Source: Streptomyces sp. NRRL F-5135
GTDB lineage: Bacteria > Actinomycetota > Actinomycetes > Streptomycetales > Streptomycetaceae
Direction of reading: 5' to 3'
Assembly (NCBI RefSeq): GCF_000719775.1
Contig: NZ_JOHR01000001.1
Span: forward strand, 434,001 to 498,000
Length of the DNA stretch: 64,000 bases
Shown here: positions 54,900-63,968 of the stretch, in pieces
Numbering within the stretch: position 1 is the stretch's first letter
Layout: each line of letters begins with the position of its first letter
Notes under the pieces: generated by a model
What the model saw: only the letters and a program-made list of their open reading frames with translations
Told to the model about the DNA's origin: nothing
The model's database searches: none
Position numbers and translations under genes: made by a program

Positions 54900-55657
54900 G
54901 GCTCGGGGGTCAGCCACAGTCGGTTTCCGTTCACTTGCCGGGCGGGCAGGTCCCAGACCTCGACGATGGCCTCGGCCAGGTCCTTGACGTCCGTGAAGCC
55001 CGCGAACTTCGCGTTCGGGCGCTCGGCGCGCATCGCGTCGTGCACCAGTGCCTTGACCACCAGGATGGCAGCGGCCGCGCGGGGCCCCTCCTCGCCCCCC
55101 TCCCTGCGGAAGGCGTCGGCGAGTGCCTGCGTCCACGCCTCGGCCGCGGCCTTGGCGGCGGCGTAGGCGGCGTTGCCCGCCGTCGGCCTGGTCGCGCCCG
55201 CGGCGCTGACCAGCACGAAGCGGCCCCGGTCGCTGCGCAGCAGGGCGTCGTGGAAGGCAAGGGAGGTGTTCTGGACGGTCCGGACCAGCAGCTTCTCCAG
55301 CAGGAACCAGTCCGCGGGGTCGGTGTCGGTGAACGAGGCGCTGCCCCGCCAGCCGCCCACGAGATGGACCAGCCCGTCGATCCGGCCGTGCTCCTTCTCG
55401 GCCTTGTCCGCCCAGGCCCGCGCCGCGACGGGGTCGAGGAGGTCGACGGTGTCCCCGATGACGACCGCGCCGTCGTGCGCGGACCGGGTCGCGTCGATCG
55501 CTTCGGCCAGCCGGGCGGCGTCCGCGTCCGCGGCGACGACGGTGGCGCCCGCCTCGGCCAGCCGGAGCAGGGTCGCCCGCCCCGCCGGGCCCCCGGCGCC
55601 GGCCACCGCGACGACCGCGCCGTCCAGCCCGCTCCCCGTACCGTCGCTGTCGCTCAT
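54896..55657 (-). CDS. SDR-family oxidoreductase (middle gene of DUF6421 operon)
   Basis: 253 aa. The cofactor motif is VAVAGAGGPAGRATLLRLAE, less standard than TGxxxGIG. Catalytic residues: LVSAAGATRPTAGNAAYAAAKAAA (Ser and YxxxK), then a C-terminal part ending VNGNRLWLTPEP. ATG at 55657 has GGGAG upstream; a GTG at 55687 that overlaps the DUF6421 stop by 4 bp is the alternative. Its stop overlaps the aldolase start. Function in the operon is unknown. Confidence 0.83.
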   Translation of the reverse strand: MSDSDGTGSGLDGAVVAVAGAGGPAGRATLLRLAEAGATVVAADADAARLAEAIDATRSAHDGAVVIGDTVDLLDPVAARAWADKAEKEHGRIDGLVHLVGGWRGSASFTDTDPADWFLLEKLLVRTVQNTSLAFHDALLRSDRGRFVLVSAAGATRPTAGNAAYAAAKAAAEAWTQALADAFRREGGEEGPRAAAAILVVKALVHDAMRAERPNAKFAGFTDVKDLAEAIVEVWDLPARQVNGNRLWLTPEP

Positions 55658-55683
55658 GTCCGTCGTCTCCCGTCCGCGGGCGC

Positions 55684-57081
55684 TCACGCGGCCGCTCGAT
55701 CGGTGGTTGTCGCGGTGATGCCCTTGGTCGAGGCGACCACCTTCCTGAGCTTCTTGGCGAGCGCCTCGTAGAACATGCTGAGCGGAAACTCGTCCGCAAG
55801 CACGTCGTCGACGAGCTTACGGGGCGGCAGTGACAGGTCCAGGGCGTCGGGACCCTTGGCCCAGCGGGAGCCGGGGTGCGGGGCGAGATACGTGGAGACC
55901 AGGTCGTACGCGGCGAACCAGTGGACGAGCTTGGGACGGTCGATCCCGGCCCGGTAGAGGTCCTCGATCTCCGCGCAGAGCCGCTGGGTGACCAGTGGCG
56001 CCCGTTCCCAGTCGATGCGCAGGGTGTTGTCGGTCCAGCGCACCACGTCGTGCTGGTGGAGGTAGGCGAACAGGAGCTGGCCGCCGAGGCCGTCGTAGTT
56101 GCGCACCCGTTCCCCGGTGACCGGGAAGCGGAACATGCGGTCGAAGAGCACGGCGTACTGGACGTCCCTGCCCTGCGCGACGCCCTCCGACTCCAGCCGC
56201 ACGGCCTCACGGAACGCCGTGAGGTCGCAGCGCAGCTCCTCCAGTCCGTACATCCAGAACGGCTGCCGCTGCTTGATCATGAAGGGGTCGAACGGCAGGT
56301 CGCCGTGGCTGTGGGTGCGGTCGTGGACCATGTCCCAGAGCACGAACGCCTGCTGGCAGCGGTCCTGGTCGGCGATCAACTCGCGGATGTCGTCGGGGAG
56401 TTCGAGTCCGAGCGTGTCGACGGCGGCCCCGATGACCCGGCGGAAGCGGGCGGCCTCCCGGTCACAGAAGATCGCACCCCAGCTGAACCGCTCGGGGGCT
56501 TCGCGCACGGCGATCGTCTCCGGGAAGAACACCGCGGAGTTGGTGTCGTAGCCGGCGGTGAAACCCTCGAAGGTGATGCCGCAGAAGAGCGGGTTGTCGT
56601 ACCGGGTGCGTTCCAGCTCGGCCAGCCACTCCGGCCAGACCATGCGCACCACGACCGCCTCGAGGTTGCGGTCCGGGTTGCCGTTCTGCGTGTACATGGG
56701 GAAGACGGCGAGGTGCTGGCGGCCGTCCGCCCGGTGCGCCGCGGGCTGGAACGCGAGCAGCGAGTCCAGGAAGTCCGGCACGCCGAAGCCGCCGTCCGCC
56801 CATCGCCGCAGGTCCGTCACCAGCGCGGAGTGGTACGCCGCGTCGTGCGGGAGCAGCGGGGAGAGCCGCCGGAGCGCGGCCACGACCCGGTCGAGCGCCG
56901 CCTCGACGGTGGCGCGCCCGGGCGCGCCGTCCGCGGCGAGGTCGATCGAGCCGTCCTTGGACTGCCAGGGACGGATCTCCTCGACCGCGTCCTTGAGCTC
57001 CGGCCAGGCCGGGTGGTCGACCACCCGTGGGGCGTCATGTATTCCGGGTTCGGCTCCGGGCCGCACAAGGATGTCCGTCAT
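55684..57081 (-). CDS. DUF6421 family protein
   Basis: 465 aa soluble protein without a signal peptide. Conserved-looking blocks: HLAVFPMYTQNGNPDRNLEA, FCGITFEGFTAGYDTNSAVF, FVLWDMVHDRTHSHGDLPFD (His-rich, possibly metal-binding), and YAVLFDRMFRFPVTGERVRN. I recall it as DUF6421, restricted to actinobacteria, with no known role. First gene of the DUF6421-SDR-aldolase operon; the SDR start overlaps or adjoins its stop. ATG at 57081 with GGAGGAAG 6 nt upstream. Confidence 0.88.
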   Translation of the reverse strand: MTDILVRPGAEPGIHDAPRVVDHPAWPELKDAVEEIRPWQSKDGSIDLAADGAPGRATVEAALDRVVAALRRLSPLLPHDAAYHSALVTDLRRWADGGFGVPDFLDSLLAFQPAAHRADGRQHLAVFPMYTQNGNPDRNLEAVVVRMVWPEWLAELERTRYDNPLFCGITFEGFTAGYDTNSAVFFPETIAVREAPERFSWGAIFCDREAARFRRVIGAAVDTLGLELPDDIRELIADQDRCQQAFVLWDMVHDRTHSHGDLPFDPFMIKQRQPFWMYGLEELRCDLTAFREAVRLESEGVAQGRDVQYAVLFDRMFRFPVTGERVRNYDGLGGQLLFAYLHQHDVVRWTDNTLRIDWERAPLVTQRLCAEIEDLYRAGIDRPKLVHWFAAYDLVSTYLAPHPGSRWAKGPDALDLSLPPRKLVDDVLADEFPLSMFYEALAKKLRKVVASTKGITATTTDRAAA

Positions 57082-57119
57082 GTCACTTCCTCCACGGGAG
57101 AATCTGGCGTCAAGGCACC

Positions 57120-57144
57120 GTATAGGCCGTCCGTTCTTCTATAC
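57120..57144 (-). promoter_or_regulatory. Inverted repeat in the DUF6421 promoter region
   Basis: GTATAG (57120-57125) and CTATAC (57139-57144) face each other across 13 bp, 40 bases upstream of the DUF6421 ATG. The AT-rich arms could include the -10 of the operon and bind a regulator. Confidence 0.45.
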
Positions 57145-57314
57145 AAGCGCACCTTGGGGAAATCTTCCTGCCGAACCCCTCCATTGCCGTTGATTTTCCT
57201 GTCGTACGACCGGAAGACACGTGTATCCCTCATCTGTCGAAGGCTCCGGCGCGGGGCGGGCCGGGCGTCGCGGTCAGGGACTAGGCTCCCGGGCGGGATT
57301 CAGCGTCGACGGAA

Positions 57315-58010
57315 GTGAGATCCGCCTTGAGTTTCCTCACCATCGGCCATCGCGGAGTGATGGGTGTCGAACCGGAGAACACCCTGCGCTCCTTCGCGCA
57401 CGCCGAGCGCGTCGGTATGGACGCCATCGAGTTGGACCTGCACCTGAGCAAGGACGGCGCTCTCGTCGTCATGCACGACACGGACGTGGACCGTACGACC
57501 GACGGCACGGGCGCGATCGCCGACCGGACGCTCGCCGAGCTGCGCGAGCTGGACGCGGGGCAGGGCGAGCGCGTACCGGTCTTCGAGGAGGTCCTGGACG
57601 CCGTGGGATCGCCGGTCCAGGCGGAGATCAAGGACGTGGCCGCCGCCCGCGCGCTGGCCGAGGTGATGCGCCGACGCGAGCTGGTGGAGCGGGTGGAGGT
57701 GTCATCGTTCCACGACGAGGCGGTCGCCGAGATCAAGTCCCTGGTGCCGGGGGTACGGACCGTGCTGATCGCCAGCCGCTGGGGCGCCGACGTGGTGGAC
57801 CGCGCCACGGCGGTGGGGGCCGAGCGGCTGGCGCTGAACATCCGCAGGCTGACCCTGGAGACCGTCGAGCGCGCCCGCGCGGAGGGGCTCGGGATCATCG
57901 GCTGGGTCGTGAACACCGCGGATCACCTGCGGCTGGCGCGGGCCTTCGAATTGGACGCGGTGACCACGGACTTCCCCGAGATCCGGCACGCGACCAGGCA
58001 GTCGGCCTGA
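57315..58010 (+). CDS. Glycerophosphodiester phosphodiesterase
   Basis: 231 aa GDPD TIM barrel. It cuts deacylated phospholipids to glycerol 3-phosphate and an alcohol. Active-site motifs: IGHRGVMGVEPENTLRSF (HR and E-N), AIELDLHLSKDGALVVMHD (E-D and catalytic His), and VQAEIKDV. The ending WVVNTADHLRLARAFELDAV is typical. No signal peptide, so cytoplasmic. GTG at 57315 is used; TTG at 57327 with GAGA upstream would start it as in most relatives. A strong stem-loop follows. Confidence 0.93.
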   Translation: MRSALSFLTIGHRGVMGVEPENTLRSFAHAERVGMDAIELDLHLSKDGALVVMHDTDVDRTTDGTGAIADRTLAELRELDAGQGERVPVFEEVLDAVGSPVQAEIKDVAAARALAEVMRRRELVERVEVSSFHDEAVAEIKSLVPGVRTVLIASRWGADVVDRATAVGAERLALNIRRLTLETVERARAEGLGIIGWVVNTADHLRLARAFELDAVTTDFPEIRHATRQSA

Positions 58011-58018
58011 AGCCGCCG

Positions 58019-58063
58019 CCGGCGGCGGACCGGGGCCCGGAACGGGGGCCGGTCCGCCGCCGG
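58019..58063 (+). terminator. Perfect 15-bp stem-loop after the phosphodiesterase
   Basis: CCGGCGGCGGACCGG (58019-58033) pairs perfectly with 58049-58063; the 15-nt loop contains further G/C pairing. It begins 9 bp past the stop codon and lies between convergent genes, so it may serve both. Confidence 0.72.
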
Positions 58064-58170
58064 TCCCGTCGCCCCCGCGCAGGCCGGGCGGGTCGGACAC
58101 CGGGCCGACGCGGGTCAGGCGCCGGCCGGGCGGGTCAGGGCGAGCGGCCCGGGCCCGGCGGCGGCGCGCA

Positions 58171-58722
58171 TCAGGCCGCGAGGGGCTTGACCAGCAGCTC
58201 GAAGGCCAGGCCCGGGCGGCGCGGGACGCCGAAGCGCTCGTCGCCGTACGGGAACGGGGACACCTCTCCCGTACGGCGGTAGCCGCGCCGCTCGTACCAG
58301 GCGATCAGCTCCTCTCGCACCGTGATCACGGTCATCCGCATCTCCCGCGCTCCCCAGCTCTCCCGGGCGGTTCGTTCCGCCTCGGCGAGCACCTTCCGGC
58401 CGAGCCCCGCGCCCTGCGCGCCGGGCCGTACGGCGAACATGCCGAAGTAGGCGGCGTCCCCCTGGCGTTCAAGCCGGCAGCAGGCGACGAGCGCGCCGTC
58501 CCTCTCGACCGCCAGCAGCCGGCTGCCGGGGGACTCGATCGCCTCGAGAACGCCCTGCGGATCGGTCCGCTGCCCGTCGAGGATGTCCGCCTCCGTGGTC
58601 CAGCCCGCCCGGCTGGACTCGCCCCGGTAGGCCGACTGCACGAGCGCGACGACCGCTTCCGCGTCGGCCGCCGTGGCGTTCCGGTAGATGAGGTCGTCGG
58701 CGGTGCGCGGCGCGGTGTCCAT
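58171..58722 (-). CDS. GNAT-family N-acetyltransferase
   Basis: 183 aa. GNAT fold with acetyl-CoA loop FAVRPGAQGAGLGRKVLAEA (QGxGxG/A-like) and C-terminal AWYERRGYRRTGEV. ATG at 58722 has GGAG 9 nt upstream, and the domain begins at residue 13 (IYRNATAADAEAVVALVQSA). The open frame reaches far upstream without similarity. Substrate unknown. Confidence 0.9.
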   Translation of the reverse strand: MDTAPRTADDLIYRNATAADAEAVVALVQSAYRGESSRAGWTTEADILDGQRTDPQGVLEAIESPGSRLLAVERDGALVACCRLERQGDAAYFGMFAVRPGAQGAGLGRKVLAEAERTARESWGAREMRMTVITVREELIAWYERRGYRRTGEVSPFPYGDERFGVPRRPGLAFELLVKPLAA

Positions 58723-59023
58723 GGGCTCGGTCTCCGTAGTCGGGTAGCGCGGTGTGTCGCGTCGCGCACGTGGCGACGGCGCCGACGGTGCGGTCTCCCG
58801 GCCGTGGCGGCGCACGGTCGTGGCGCGCGGCATCGCGTGCCCCGCGTCCGTCGTGTCGGTCGCGGGTGATCGAGGAAGCCTAACCGCTCGGCGCGCACGC
58901 CCGGATGGGCGCCCTTCGTCCGCCCGCCGCGCTCCCCTTGTGACCCTCTGCGCTCGTATGCGCACCGGGCACCAGGGGCAGGAAAAACACGACACCATCC
59001 GAACGGGGGCGGGGAGGCGCGCG

Positions 59024-59713
59024 ATGCATGGACCGACAGCGGCCGGCTGGCTGCTCGTCGCGCTGTGCGCGGCGTCCGGAGGGTACTGCCTGCTCCGATG
59101 GCGCGCTGGCCCGGGCGGACGGGGTGACACGGCCGGCGGTGAGGCGGTGATGGGGTTCGGTATGGCGGTCATGGCGGTACCGGCCGCCGTGCTGACGCCA
59201 CCGCGGGAAGTCTGGCTGGTGTACGCGGTGGTGTTCGGCGGAGCGGCACTGCACGCGCTCGGTCACGGCCCGCGCGGTTCGGGGCACCGCCTGCACCACC
59301 TGATAGGCACGCTCGCCATGGTCTACATGGCCGGCGCCATGGCCGCGGCGCCCACCGGGGCGCACGGCGCGACGGCGGGACACATGCCGTCGGGGGCGCC
59401 GCTCGTCACCGGTGTGCTGCTGATCTACTACACGGTCTACGTCCTGCGGGCGGGCACACACCTGCTTCCGGTGGCGATACCGGCCGGGCCCGAGGACGTG
59501 GGCCCGGGGGGCGGAACGCCCGGTGCTCCCATACCCGGCGGCATCACGCGGGGCGCGGTCGCCGGCCGCGTGGTGACCGATGACGGTACGGCCCGGGGCG
59601 GAGCGACCGGCGGTGGGACGGCTTGGGTCCCGTGGGGCGCGCGGGCCGAACTGGCCCTGGCCTGCCGGCTGTCCATGGGGCTCGCCATGCTGGCGATGCT
59701 CCTCATCCTCTGA
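59024..59713 (+). CDS. DUF5134-like membrane protein
   Basis: 229 aa. Five to six hydrophobic segments (from AGWLLVALCAASGGYCLLR to the C-terminal MGLAMLAMLLIL) with His- and Met-rich loops (ALHALGHGPRGSGHRLHHLI, AAAPTGAHGATAGHMPSGA). The His/Met content resembles DUF5134 proteins of actinobacteria, often near copper genes, but no copper gene is here. A Gly/Pro-rich loop lies between the last two helices. ATG at 59024 with GGGGAGG upstream. Confidence 0.77.
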   Translation: MHGPTAAGWLLVALCAASGGYCLLRWRAGPGGRGDTAGGEAVMGFGMAVMAVPAAVLTPPREVWLVYAVVFGGAALHALGHGPRGSGHRLHHLIGTLAMVYMAGAMAAAPTGAHGATAGHMPSGAPLVTGVLLIYYTVYVLRAGTHLLPVAIPAGPEDVGPGGGTPGAPIPGGITRGAVAGRVVTDDGTARGGATGGGTAWVPWGARAELALACRLSMGLAMLAMLLIL

Positions 59714-59813
59714 CGCTCCGCCACCCGGCATGACGACCGCCGTCCGCCCAGGATGAAACGTGTCGTAGGTCACTTGACGGTTCAGGGCATACCCCTGAGG
59801 ATCAGGACCCTCA

Positions 59814-59819
59814 TAGTCT
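59814..59819 (+). promoter_or_regulatory. -10-like hexamer for a leaderless M56 peptidase transcript
   Basis: TAGTCT ends 7 nt before the ATG at 59827, so transcription would start at or near that codon. TTGACG at 59774 is too far away to be its -35. Confidence 0.35.
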
Positions 59820-59826
59820 GTCGTCC

Positions 59827-60762
59827 ATGATGGTCTCCCTGGCGCTGCTGTCGCTCGGCGCACTGGCCGCCGTCGTCGCCCCGCGGCTTCTGTCGCGTGC
59901 CGAGTGGCCGGACCGAGAGCCCGTGGTGGCGCTGTGGGTGTGGCAGTGCGTGGTGGCGGCCGTGCTGCTGAGTTTCGCGCTCTCCATGGTGTTCAGCGCG
60001 GCAGCTGCCTGGCAGGCCGTCAGGGGCCATGTCTTCGCGCCGGCACCGCGCGGGGTGGTGGAGGCGTACGCGCTCACCGCGCACGGGCCGTGGTCGGCCG
60101 TGCTCGCCGTCCTGCTGGCGAGCGGCGGTGTATGGACGGCGGCGATGCTCACCCGCGAGATCCACCGGGCGCGCCGCAGGCGGCGGCAGCGCCGGGCGGA
60201 ACTTCTCGTCCGCGCCCCGGTCCTGCCCGGCGAGGAGCCAGGCGACGAGCCGCTGGTCGTCCTGGAGGGCGAGCGTCCCCACGCCTGGTGGCTGGCCGGT
60301 GCCGCGCCGCAACTGGTCATCACCACGGCCGCGTTGCGCCGCCTGAAGGGCCGTCAGCTCGATGCCGTACTGGCGCACGAGCAGGGTCACGCGCGCGCTC
60401 GGCACGACTGGCTGTTGCACTGTTCGGGCGCTCTGGCGAACGGCTTTCCGCAGGTGCCGGTGTTCGCGGCGTTCCGCGACGAGATGCACCGGCTGGTGGA
60501 GCTGGCCGCGGACGACGTGGCCTCCCGCCGCTTCGGCCGACTGACGATCGCCCTCGCCCTGGTCGAACTGAACGAGGACCGCGGGGTGTTCGGGCCCGCC
60601 ACCACCCCGCAGGCACAGCTGCCGCAGCGCGTGAATCGGCTGCTGTCGCCCGTGCCCCGGCTCACCGCGGGGCGTCGGCTGCGCCTGACGGCCGCCGCGG
60701 CCGCGGTGCCCGCGATCCCGCTGCTGGTGGCTTTCTTCCCGGCGCTGCGCGCACTTGGCTGA
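59827..60762 (+). CDS. M56-family (BlaR1-like) membrane metallopeptidase
   Basis: 311 aa. Zinc peptidase with HEXXH in LDAVLAHEQGHARARHDWLL and downstream ELAADD as a further ligand region. Membrane segments at about 5-25, 35-60, 85-105 and 285-305. It lacks the sensor/penicillin-binding domain of BlaR1. Streptomyces has many such proteins, often next to a BlaI repressor; none is adjacent here. ATG at 59827 (second ATG one codon later) just behind a -10-like hexamer. Confidence 0.87.
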   Translation: MMVSLALLSLGALAAVVAPRLLSRAEWPDREPVVALWVWQCVVAAVLLSFALSMVFSAAAAWQAVRGHVFAPAPRGVVEAYALTAHGPWSAVLAVLLASGGVWTAAMLTREIHRARRRRRQRRAELLVRAPVLPGEEPGDEPLVVLEGERPHAWWLAGAAPQLVITTAALRRLKGRQLDAVLAHEQGHARARHDWLLHCSGALANGFPQVPVFAAFRDEMHRLVELAADDVASRRFGRLTIALALVELNEDRGVFGPATTPQAQLPQRVNRLLSPVPRLTAGRRLRLTAAAAAVPAIPLLVAFFPALRALG

Positions 60763-61080
60763 CGCGATTCGTCGTGCGCGACGCACATGGTCCAGTGCCG
60801 CGACCGGCAAGGTTCGCCCGTCAAGGAGCGCCCGCCGCGCAGCGGCCGATGTCACTCTCGGCGGCGACACGGCCGTTCTCGCCCGCGCACGGATGACCCC
60901 GGACGCTGTTGGGCCCTTCGGAGACCTGGCGGCGAATCTCCGCCGGTGACTCGCGCCGGTTCCTGGCGGCCACCTCGGCGCGACGCACCGGACGCCGCCG
61001 GCCCCGCGCTTCGGGACGGACGGCGCTCTTTTCACGAGCGCCCTGGCCCGGCACGTACGCCGTCGGCGAAGATCGACCCC
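60763..61080. other. Intergenic region, nothing recognised
   Basis: About 318 bp between the M56 peptidase and the PAP2 phosphatase genes. Short ORFs on both strands lack coding bias and start sites. No operator, hairpin of note or clear promoter seen. Confidence 0.5.
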
Positions 61081-61773
61081 ATGCACTCCGCACCTGCTCC
61101 CGCCCCCGCCCCTCCTCCTCCGGTCCGTCCTCGGCGGGTCACGGCCGCCCGCGCGGCCATCGTGCTCGGCGCCGCGTCCGCCGTGCTGGTGGCGCTGGTG
61201 GTGGCGAAGTGGGGTCCGTTGTACTCCTTCGACCGGACGGTCGCCGTCGGGCTGCACCGGCAGGCGGTCGCCGACCCGGGCCTCACCCACGCCAACCGGG
61301 TGTTCACCGACTGGGTCTGGGACCCCTGGACCATGCGCGCGCTGACCGCGGTCGCGGTGGTCGTGGTGTGGCTGCGGCGGGAACGACTCCTCGCCCTGTG
61401 GGTCGCGGTGACGAGCGCGGTGGGTGCGGGCGTCTCGCAGGCGATGAAGTCCGCCGTGGGGCGATCGCGGCCGCACTGGCCCGACCCGGTCGACTCCGCC
61501 CATTTCGCGGCCTTCCCCTCGGGTCACGCGCTGACGGCGACCGTGACCTGTGGGCTGGTGCTGTGGCTGGTACGCCGACACGGTGTGTCCGGCTGGGCGT
61601 GGGCCACGATCCTGACCCTCGCGGTCGTCTCGGTGGTCGGAGTGGGGTTCACCCGGATGTGGCTGGGCGTTCACTGGGGCTCCGACGTCCTGGGCGGCTG
61701 GCTGGTCGGCGGCCTGCTGGTCGCGCTGTCCGTGGCCGGGTACGAACGACTGGCCTTGTCCCGGGCGCGATGA
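61081..61773 (+). CDS. PAP2-family phosphatase
   Basis: 230 aa membrane phosphatase for lipid phosphates such as phosphatidate or undecaprenyl diphosphate. The tripartite active site is complete: KSAVGRSRPHWPDPV (Kx6RP), AAFPSGHALTATVT (PSGH) and FTRMWLGVHWGSDVLGGW (R-x5-H-x3-D). Five or six membrane helices; the start is Pro/Ala-rich. ATG at 61081 is preceded by a weak site. It is followed by the HAD gene in the same direction with 19 bp between them. Confidence 0.93.
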   Translation: MHSAPAPAPAPPPPVRPRRVTAARAAIVLGAASAVLVALVVAKWGPLYSFDRTVAVGLHRQAVADPGLTHANRVFTDWVWDPWTMRALTAVAVVVVWLRRERLLALWVAVTSAVGAGVSQAMKSAVGRSRPHWPDPVDSAHFAAFPSGHALTATVTCGLVLWLVRRHGVSGWAWATILTLAVVSVVGVGFTRMWLGVHWGSDVLGGWLVGGLLVALSVAGYERLALSRAR

Positions 61774-61792
61774 CTTCGCGAGGATCGGACGC

Positions 61793-62503
61793 ATGACCTA
61801 CAAGGGTGTGCTCTTCGATTTCTCCGGAACCCTCTTCCGCATCGAATCCGCCGGATCCTGGCTGCGGGCCGTGCTCGACGAGGCGGGCATCGTCCTGCCG
61901 CCCGAGGAGGTGCGGCGGTACGCGATGCGGCTGGCCGTGGCGGGCGCGCTGCCCGGCGGCACCGCCCCTCAGCAGGTGCCGCCGGACCTGGCCGAGGTAT
62001 GGGCCACCCGCGACGAGAGCGCGGAACGGCACCGGGCCGCGTACACCGGGCTGGCCAGGACGGTGCCGCTGCCCTCCCCCGCCCTGTACGACGCGCTGTA
62101 CGAGCGCCATATGACTCCGGACGCCTGGCGTCCGTACGCAGACGCCGCCGAGGTACTGAGCACACTGCGGCGCGAGGGCATCGGTGTCGCGGTCGTGAGC
62201 AACATCGGCTGGGACCTGCGGCCGGTCTTCCGGGCCCATGGCCTGGACACCTGGGTGGACGCGTACGTGCTCTCCTACGAACACGGCGTCCAGAAACCCG
62301 ACACGCGCCTGTTCGCCGCGGCCTGCGAGCTGCTCGGCCAGGATCCGCACGACTGCCTGATGGTGGGGGACGACCGGCGGGCGGACGGCGGAGCGGTCGA
62401 GTTGGGCTGTTCCGTGCACTTCGTGGACCATCTGCCGGTGGAGGAGCGCCCGGCCGGGCTGCGGCCCGTGCTGGAGCCGGCGAGCCGGGGGCCATTGCCG
62501 TAG
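61793..62503 (+). CDS. HAD-family hydrolase with atypical DxSGT motif
   Basis: 236 aa haloacid dehalogenase-superfamily protein, class I cap. Motif I is LFDFSGTLF: nucleophile Asp9 is present but the acid/base Asp two residues later is Ser11. Motif II VVSNIG, motif III Lys in VQKPDTRLF, motif IV MVGDDRRADGG. Most phosphatases need the second Asp, so it may be a dehalogenase-type or weak phosphatase. ATG at 61793, 19 bp behind the PAP2 gene. Function unknown. Confidence 0.87.
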   Translation: MTYKGVLFDFSGTLFRIESAGSWLRAVLDEAGIVLPPEEVRRYAMRLAVAGALPGGTAPQQVPPDLAEVWATRDESAERHRAAYTGLARTVPLPSPALYDALYERHMTPDAWRPYADAAEVLSTLRREGIGVAVVSNIGWDLRPVFRAHGLDTWVDAYVLSYEHGVQKPDTRLFAAACELLGQDPHDCLMVGDDRRADGGAVELGCSVHFVDHLPVEERPAGLRPVLEPASRGPLP

Positions 62504-62541
62504 GCGCGGGTACGGCGCGCCGGCCGCGGCGTGCGACGACC

Positions 62542-63582
62542 TCAGGGGCCGTCGGCCGCGAGGCGTTCGACGACGGTCGCCGCGTCCCGGGCCGTGCGGC
62601 GCGCTTCCCGTACCGCGCGCTCGGCCTCCCGCGCGCGGGAGCGGGTGTCGTCCACCTCCCGCCGCGCGGTGCGGCGCTGTTCCTCGGTCTCCTCGAGCCG
62701 CTGTCTCAGGTCCGCGGCCCGACGGTCGGTCTCCTCCCACGCGGCCTGGGCCCGGTCCCGCTCCGCCTCGGCCCGCCGGAGTCGGCCGGTCAGCGAGGTG
62801 ACCTCCCGCTCGGCGGCCCGGGCCGCCTCACGGGCGCGGGCGAACTCCGCCCGGCGCCGCTCCTCGCGCCGCCGCCCGGCCCGTCGCCGGCGCGCCTCGT
62901 CCAGGTCGCCGACCGTGGCCGCCTCGCTCTTCCGGCCGGCTCGGCCGGCTTGGCCGGTTCGGCCGGCGGGGACCGGCCCGGACGTGGGGGCCGGGGCGGC
63001 GGCGCGGGCCGCGGTGAAGCCGACCGGCGGGCTGAGCGGCCTGGCCAGCCGCCCCGCCGCCCAGCGCTCGGCCGCGTCCTGGTCGGCGAGGACCGCGTGC
63101 AACGTGGTCTCGACCTCCCGTCGCGCCTGCTCGCCCACCGGCTGCCCCGCGTCGGCCGCCAGCTGACGTGCCTGGCTCGCCAGCGCCGTCACCAGGGCGT
63201 GCCGCCTGCGGGACAGCTCGCGCAACCGCTCCCCGTCCAGCTCCTGGTGGGCGTGGCGCAATGCCCGGCCGAGGTCGACCAGCCGCTCGACCTGGTCCGC
63301 CCGTTCGCGTACGAGGAGGTTGCTCGCCCAGGCCGACACAGTCGGCCGGCGCAGTGCCCGGATCCGGTCCGCGAGGTCACGTCCCCCGGCCTTCCGTGCC
63401 TGGGCCGCGCGGGCGTCGCGGGCCGCGACGAACTCGCCCGGCAGCAGCCCGTACAGCTCGTCGGCGACCCCCTCCAGGTCCATCGGGTCCAGGTCCGTCG
63501 ACCGGCCCTCGTCCCGCGGGCGCGTCCTGGCGGACCGTGCGCCCGTGGACCCACCGCCTCCCTTCCCGGACTCGTTCGTCAT
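62542..63582 (-). CDS. Coiled-coil protein of unknown function
   Basis: 346 aa. The N-terminal 190 residues are mostly helical (FVAARDARAAQARKAGGRDL, RALRRPTVSAWASNLLVRER). A Pro/Ala/Gly-rich linker (about 190-220) leads to a long Arg/Glu/Ala coiled coil (about 220-340; RRAEAERDRAQAAWEETDRR is typical). No signal peptide or catalytic motif. I recall similar Streptomyces hypotheticals but no function. ATG at 63582 with AGGTGA 7 nt upstream. Divergent from the 44-aa ORF. Confidence 0.82.
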   Translation of the reverse strand: MTNESGKGGGGSTGARSARTRPRDEGRSTDLDPMDLEGVADELYGLLPGEFVAARDARAAQARKAGGRDLADRIRALRRPTVSAWASNLLVRERADQVERLVDLGRALRHAHQELDGERLRELSRRRHALVTALASQARQLAADAGQPVGEQARREVETTLHAVLADQDAAERWAAGRLARPLSPPVGFTAARAAAPAPTSGPVPAGRTGQAGRAGRKSEAATVGDLDEARRRRAGRRREERRRAEFARAREAARAAEREVTSLTGRLRRAEAERDRAQAAWEETDRRAADLRQRLEETEEQRRTARREVDDTRSRAREAERAVREARRTARDAATVVERLAADGP

Positions 63583-63678
63583 GACGTGTTCACCTGGCGT
63601 TCGGTCGTCGTCCGCCACCCGGAAGCCTGTTCCGCTCACAAAGGGAGGAAAGGACACCACGGACAGAAAGGGCGCCCC

Positions 63679-63813
63679 ATGCCCGCCATTCTCGGCTCGA
63701 TCCTCACCAAGCTGGCACTCGCCGCGATCGAGGCGGTCGTCACCCACGCGCTGACGCGGCTGTGGACGGATTACGCGCGCTCACGACGCGCCGCCGCCCC
63801 GGCGTACGCCTGA
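63679..63813 (+). CDS. 44-aa small hydrophobic/amphipathic protein
   Basis: 44 aa with a hydrophobic first half (PAILGSILTKLALAAIEAVV) and a basic C-terminus (RSRRAAAPAYA). It could be membrane-associated. AAAGG lies about 9 nt upstream of the ATG at 63679. Only weakly supported as a gene; it diverges from the coiled-coil gene. No family recognised. Confidence 0.45.
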   Translation: MPAILGSILTKLALAAIEAVVTHALTRLWTDYARSRRAAAPAYA

Positions 63814-63968
63814 CGGCCGCACTTCGGCCGCGGCCGGCCCATCCGCCGGCCCGTCCACCGACCACGGCGGTCCCGCCGGAGCCCGTCCCGGGGCGGCCCG
63901 GCGGTCGGTGCCGCCGGGCCGCCCGGGGCGCCGCCGGGTGGGGCGGGAGGCCGGTATCACCCTCCCTG

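Noticed and set aside
53646..55166. 506-aa plus-strand ORF over the aldolase gene
   Set aside because: Antisense shadow of the aldolase and SDR genes; it reads through the hairpin and repeats with no domain.
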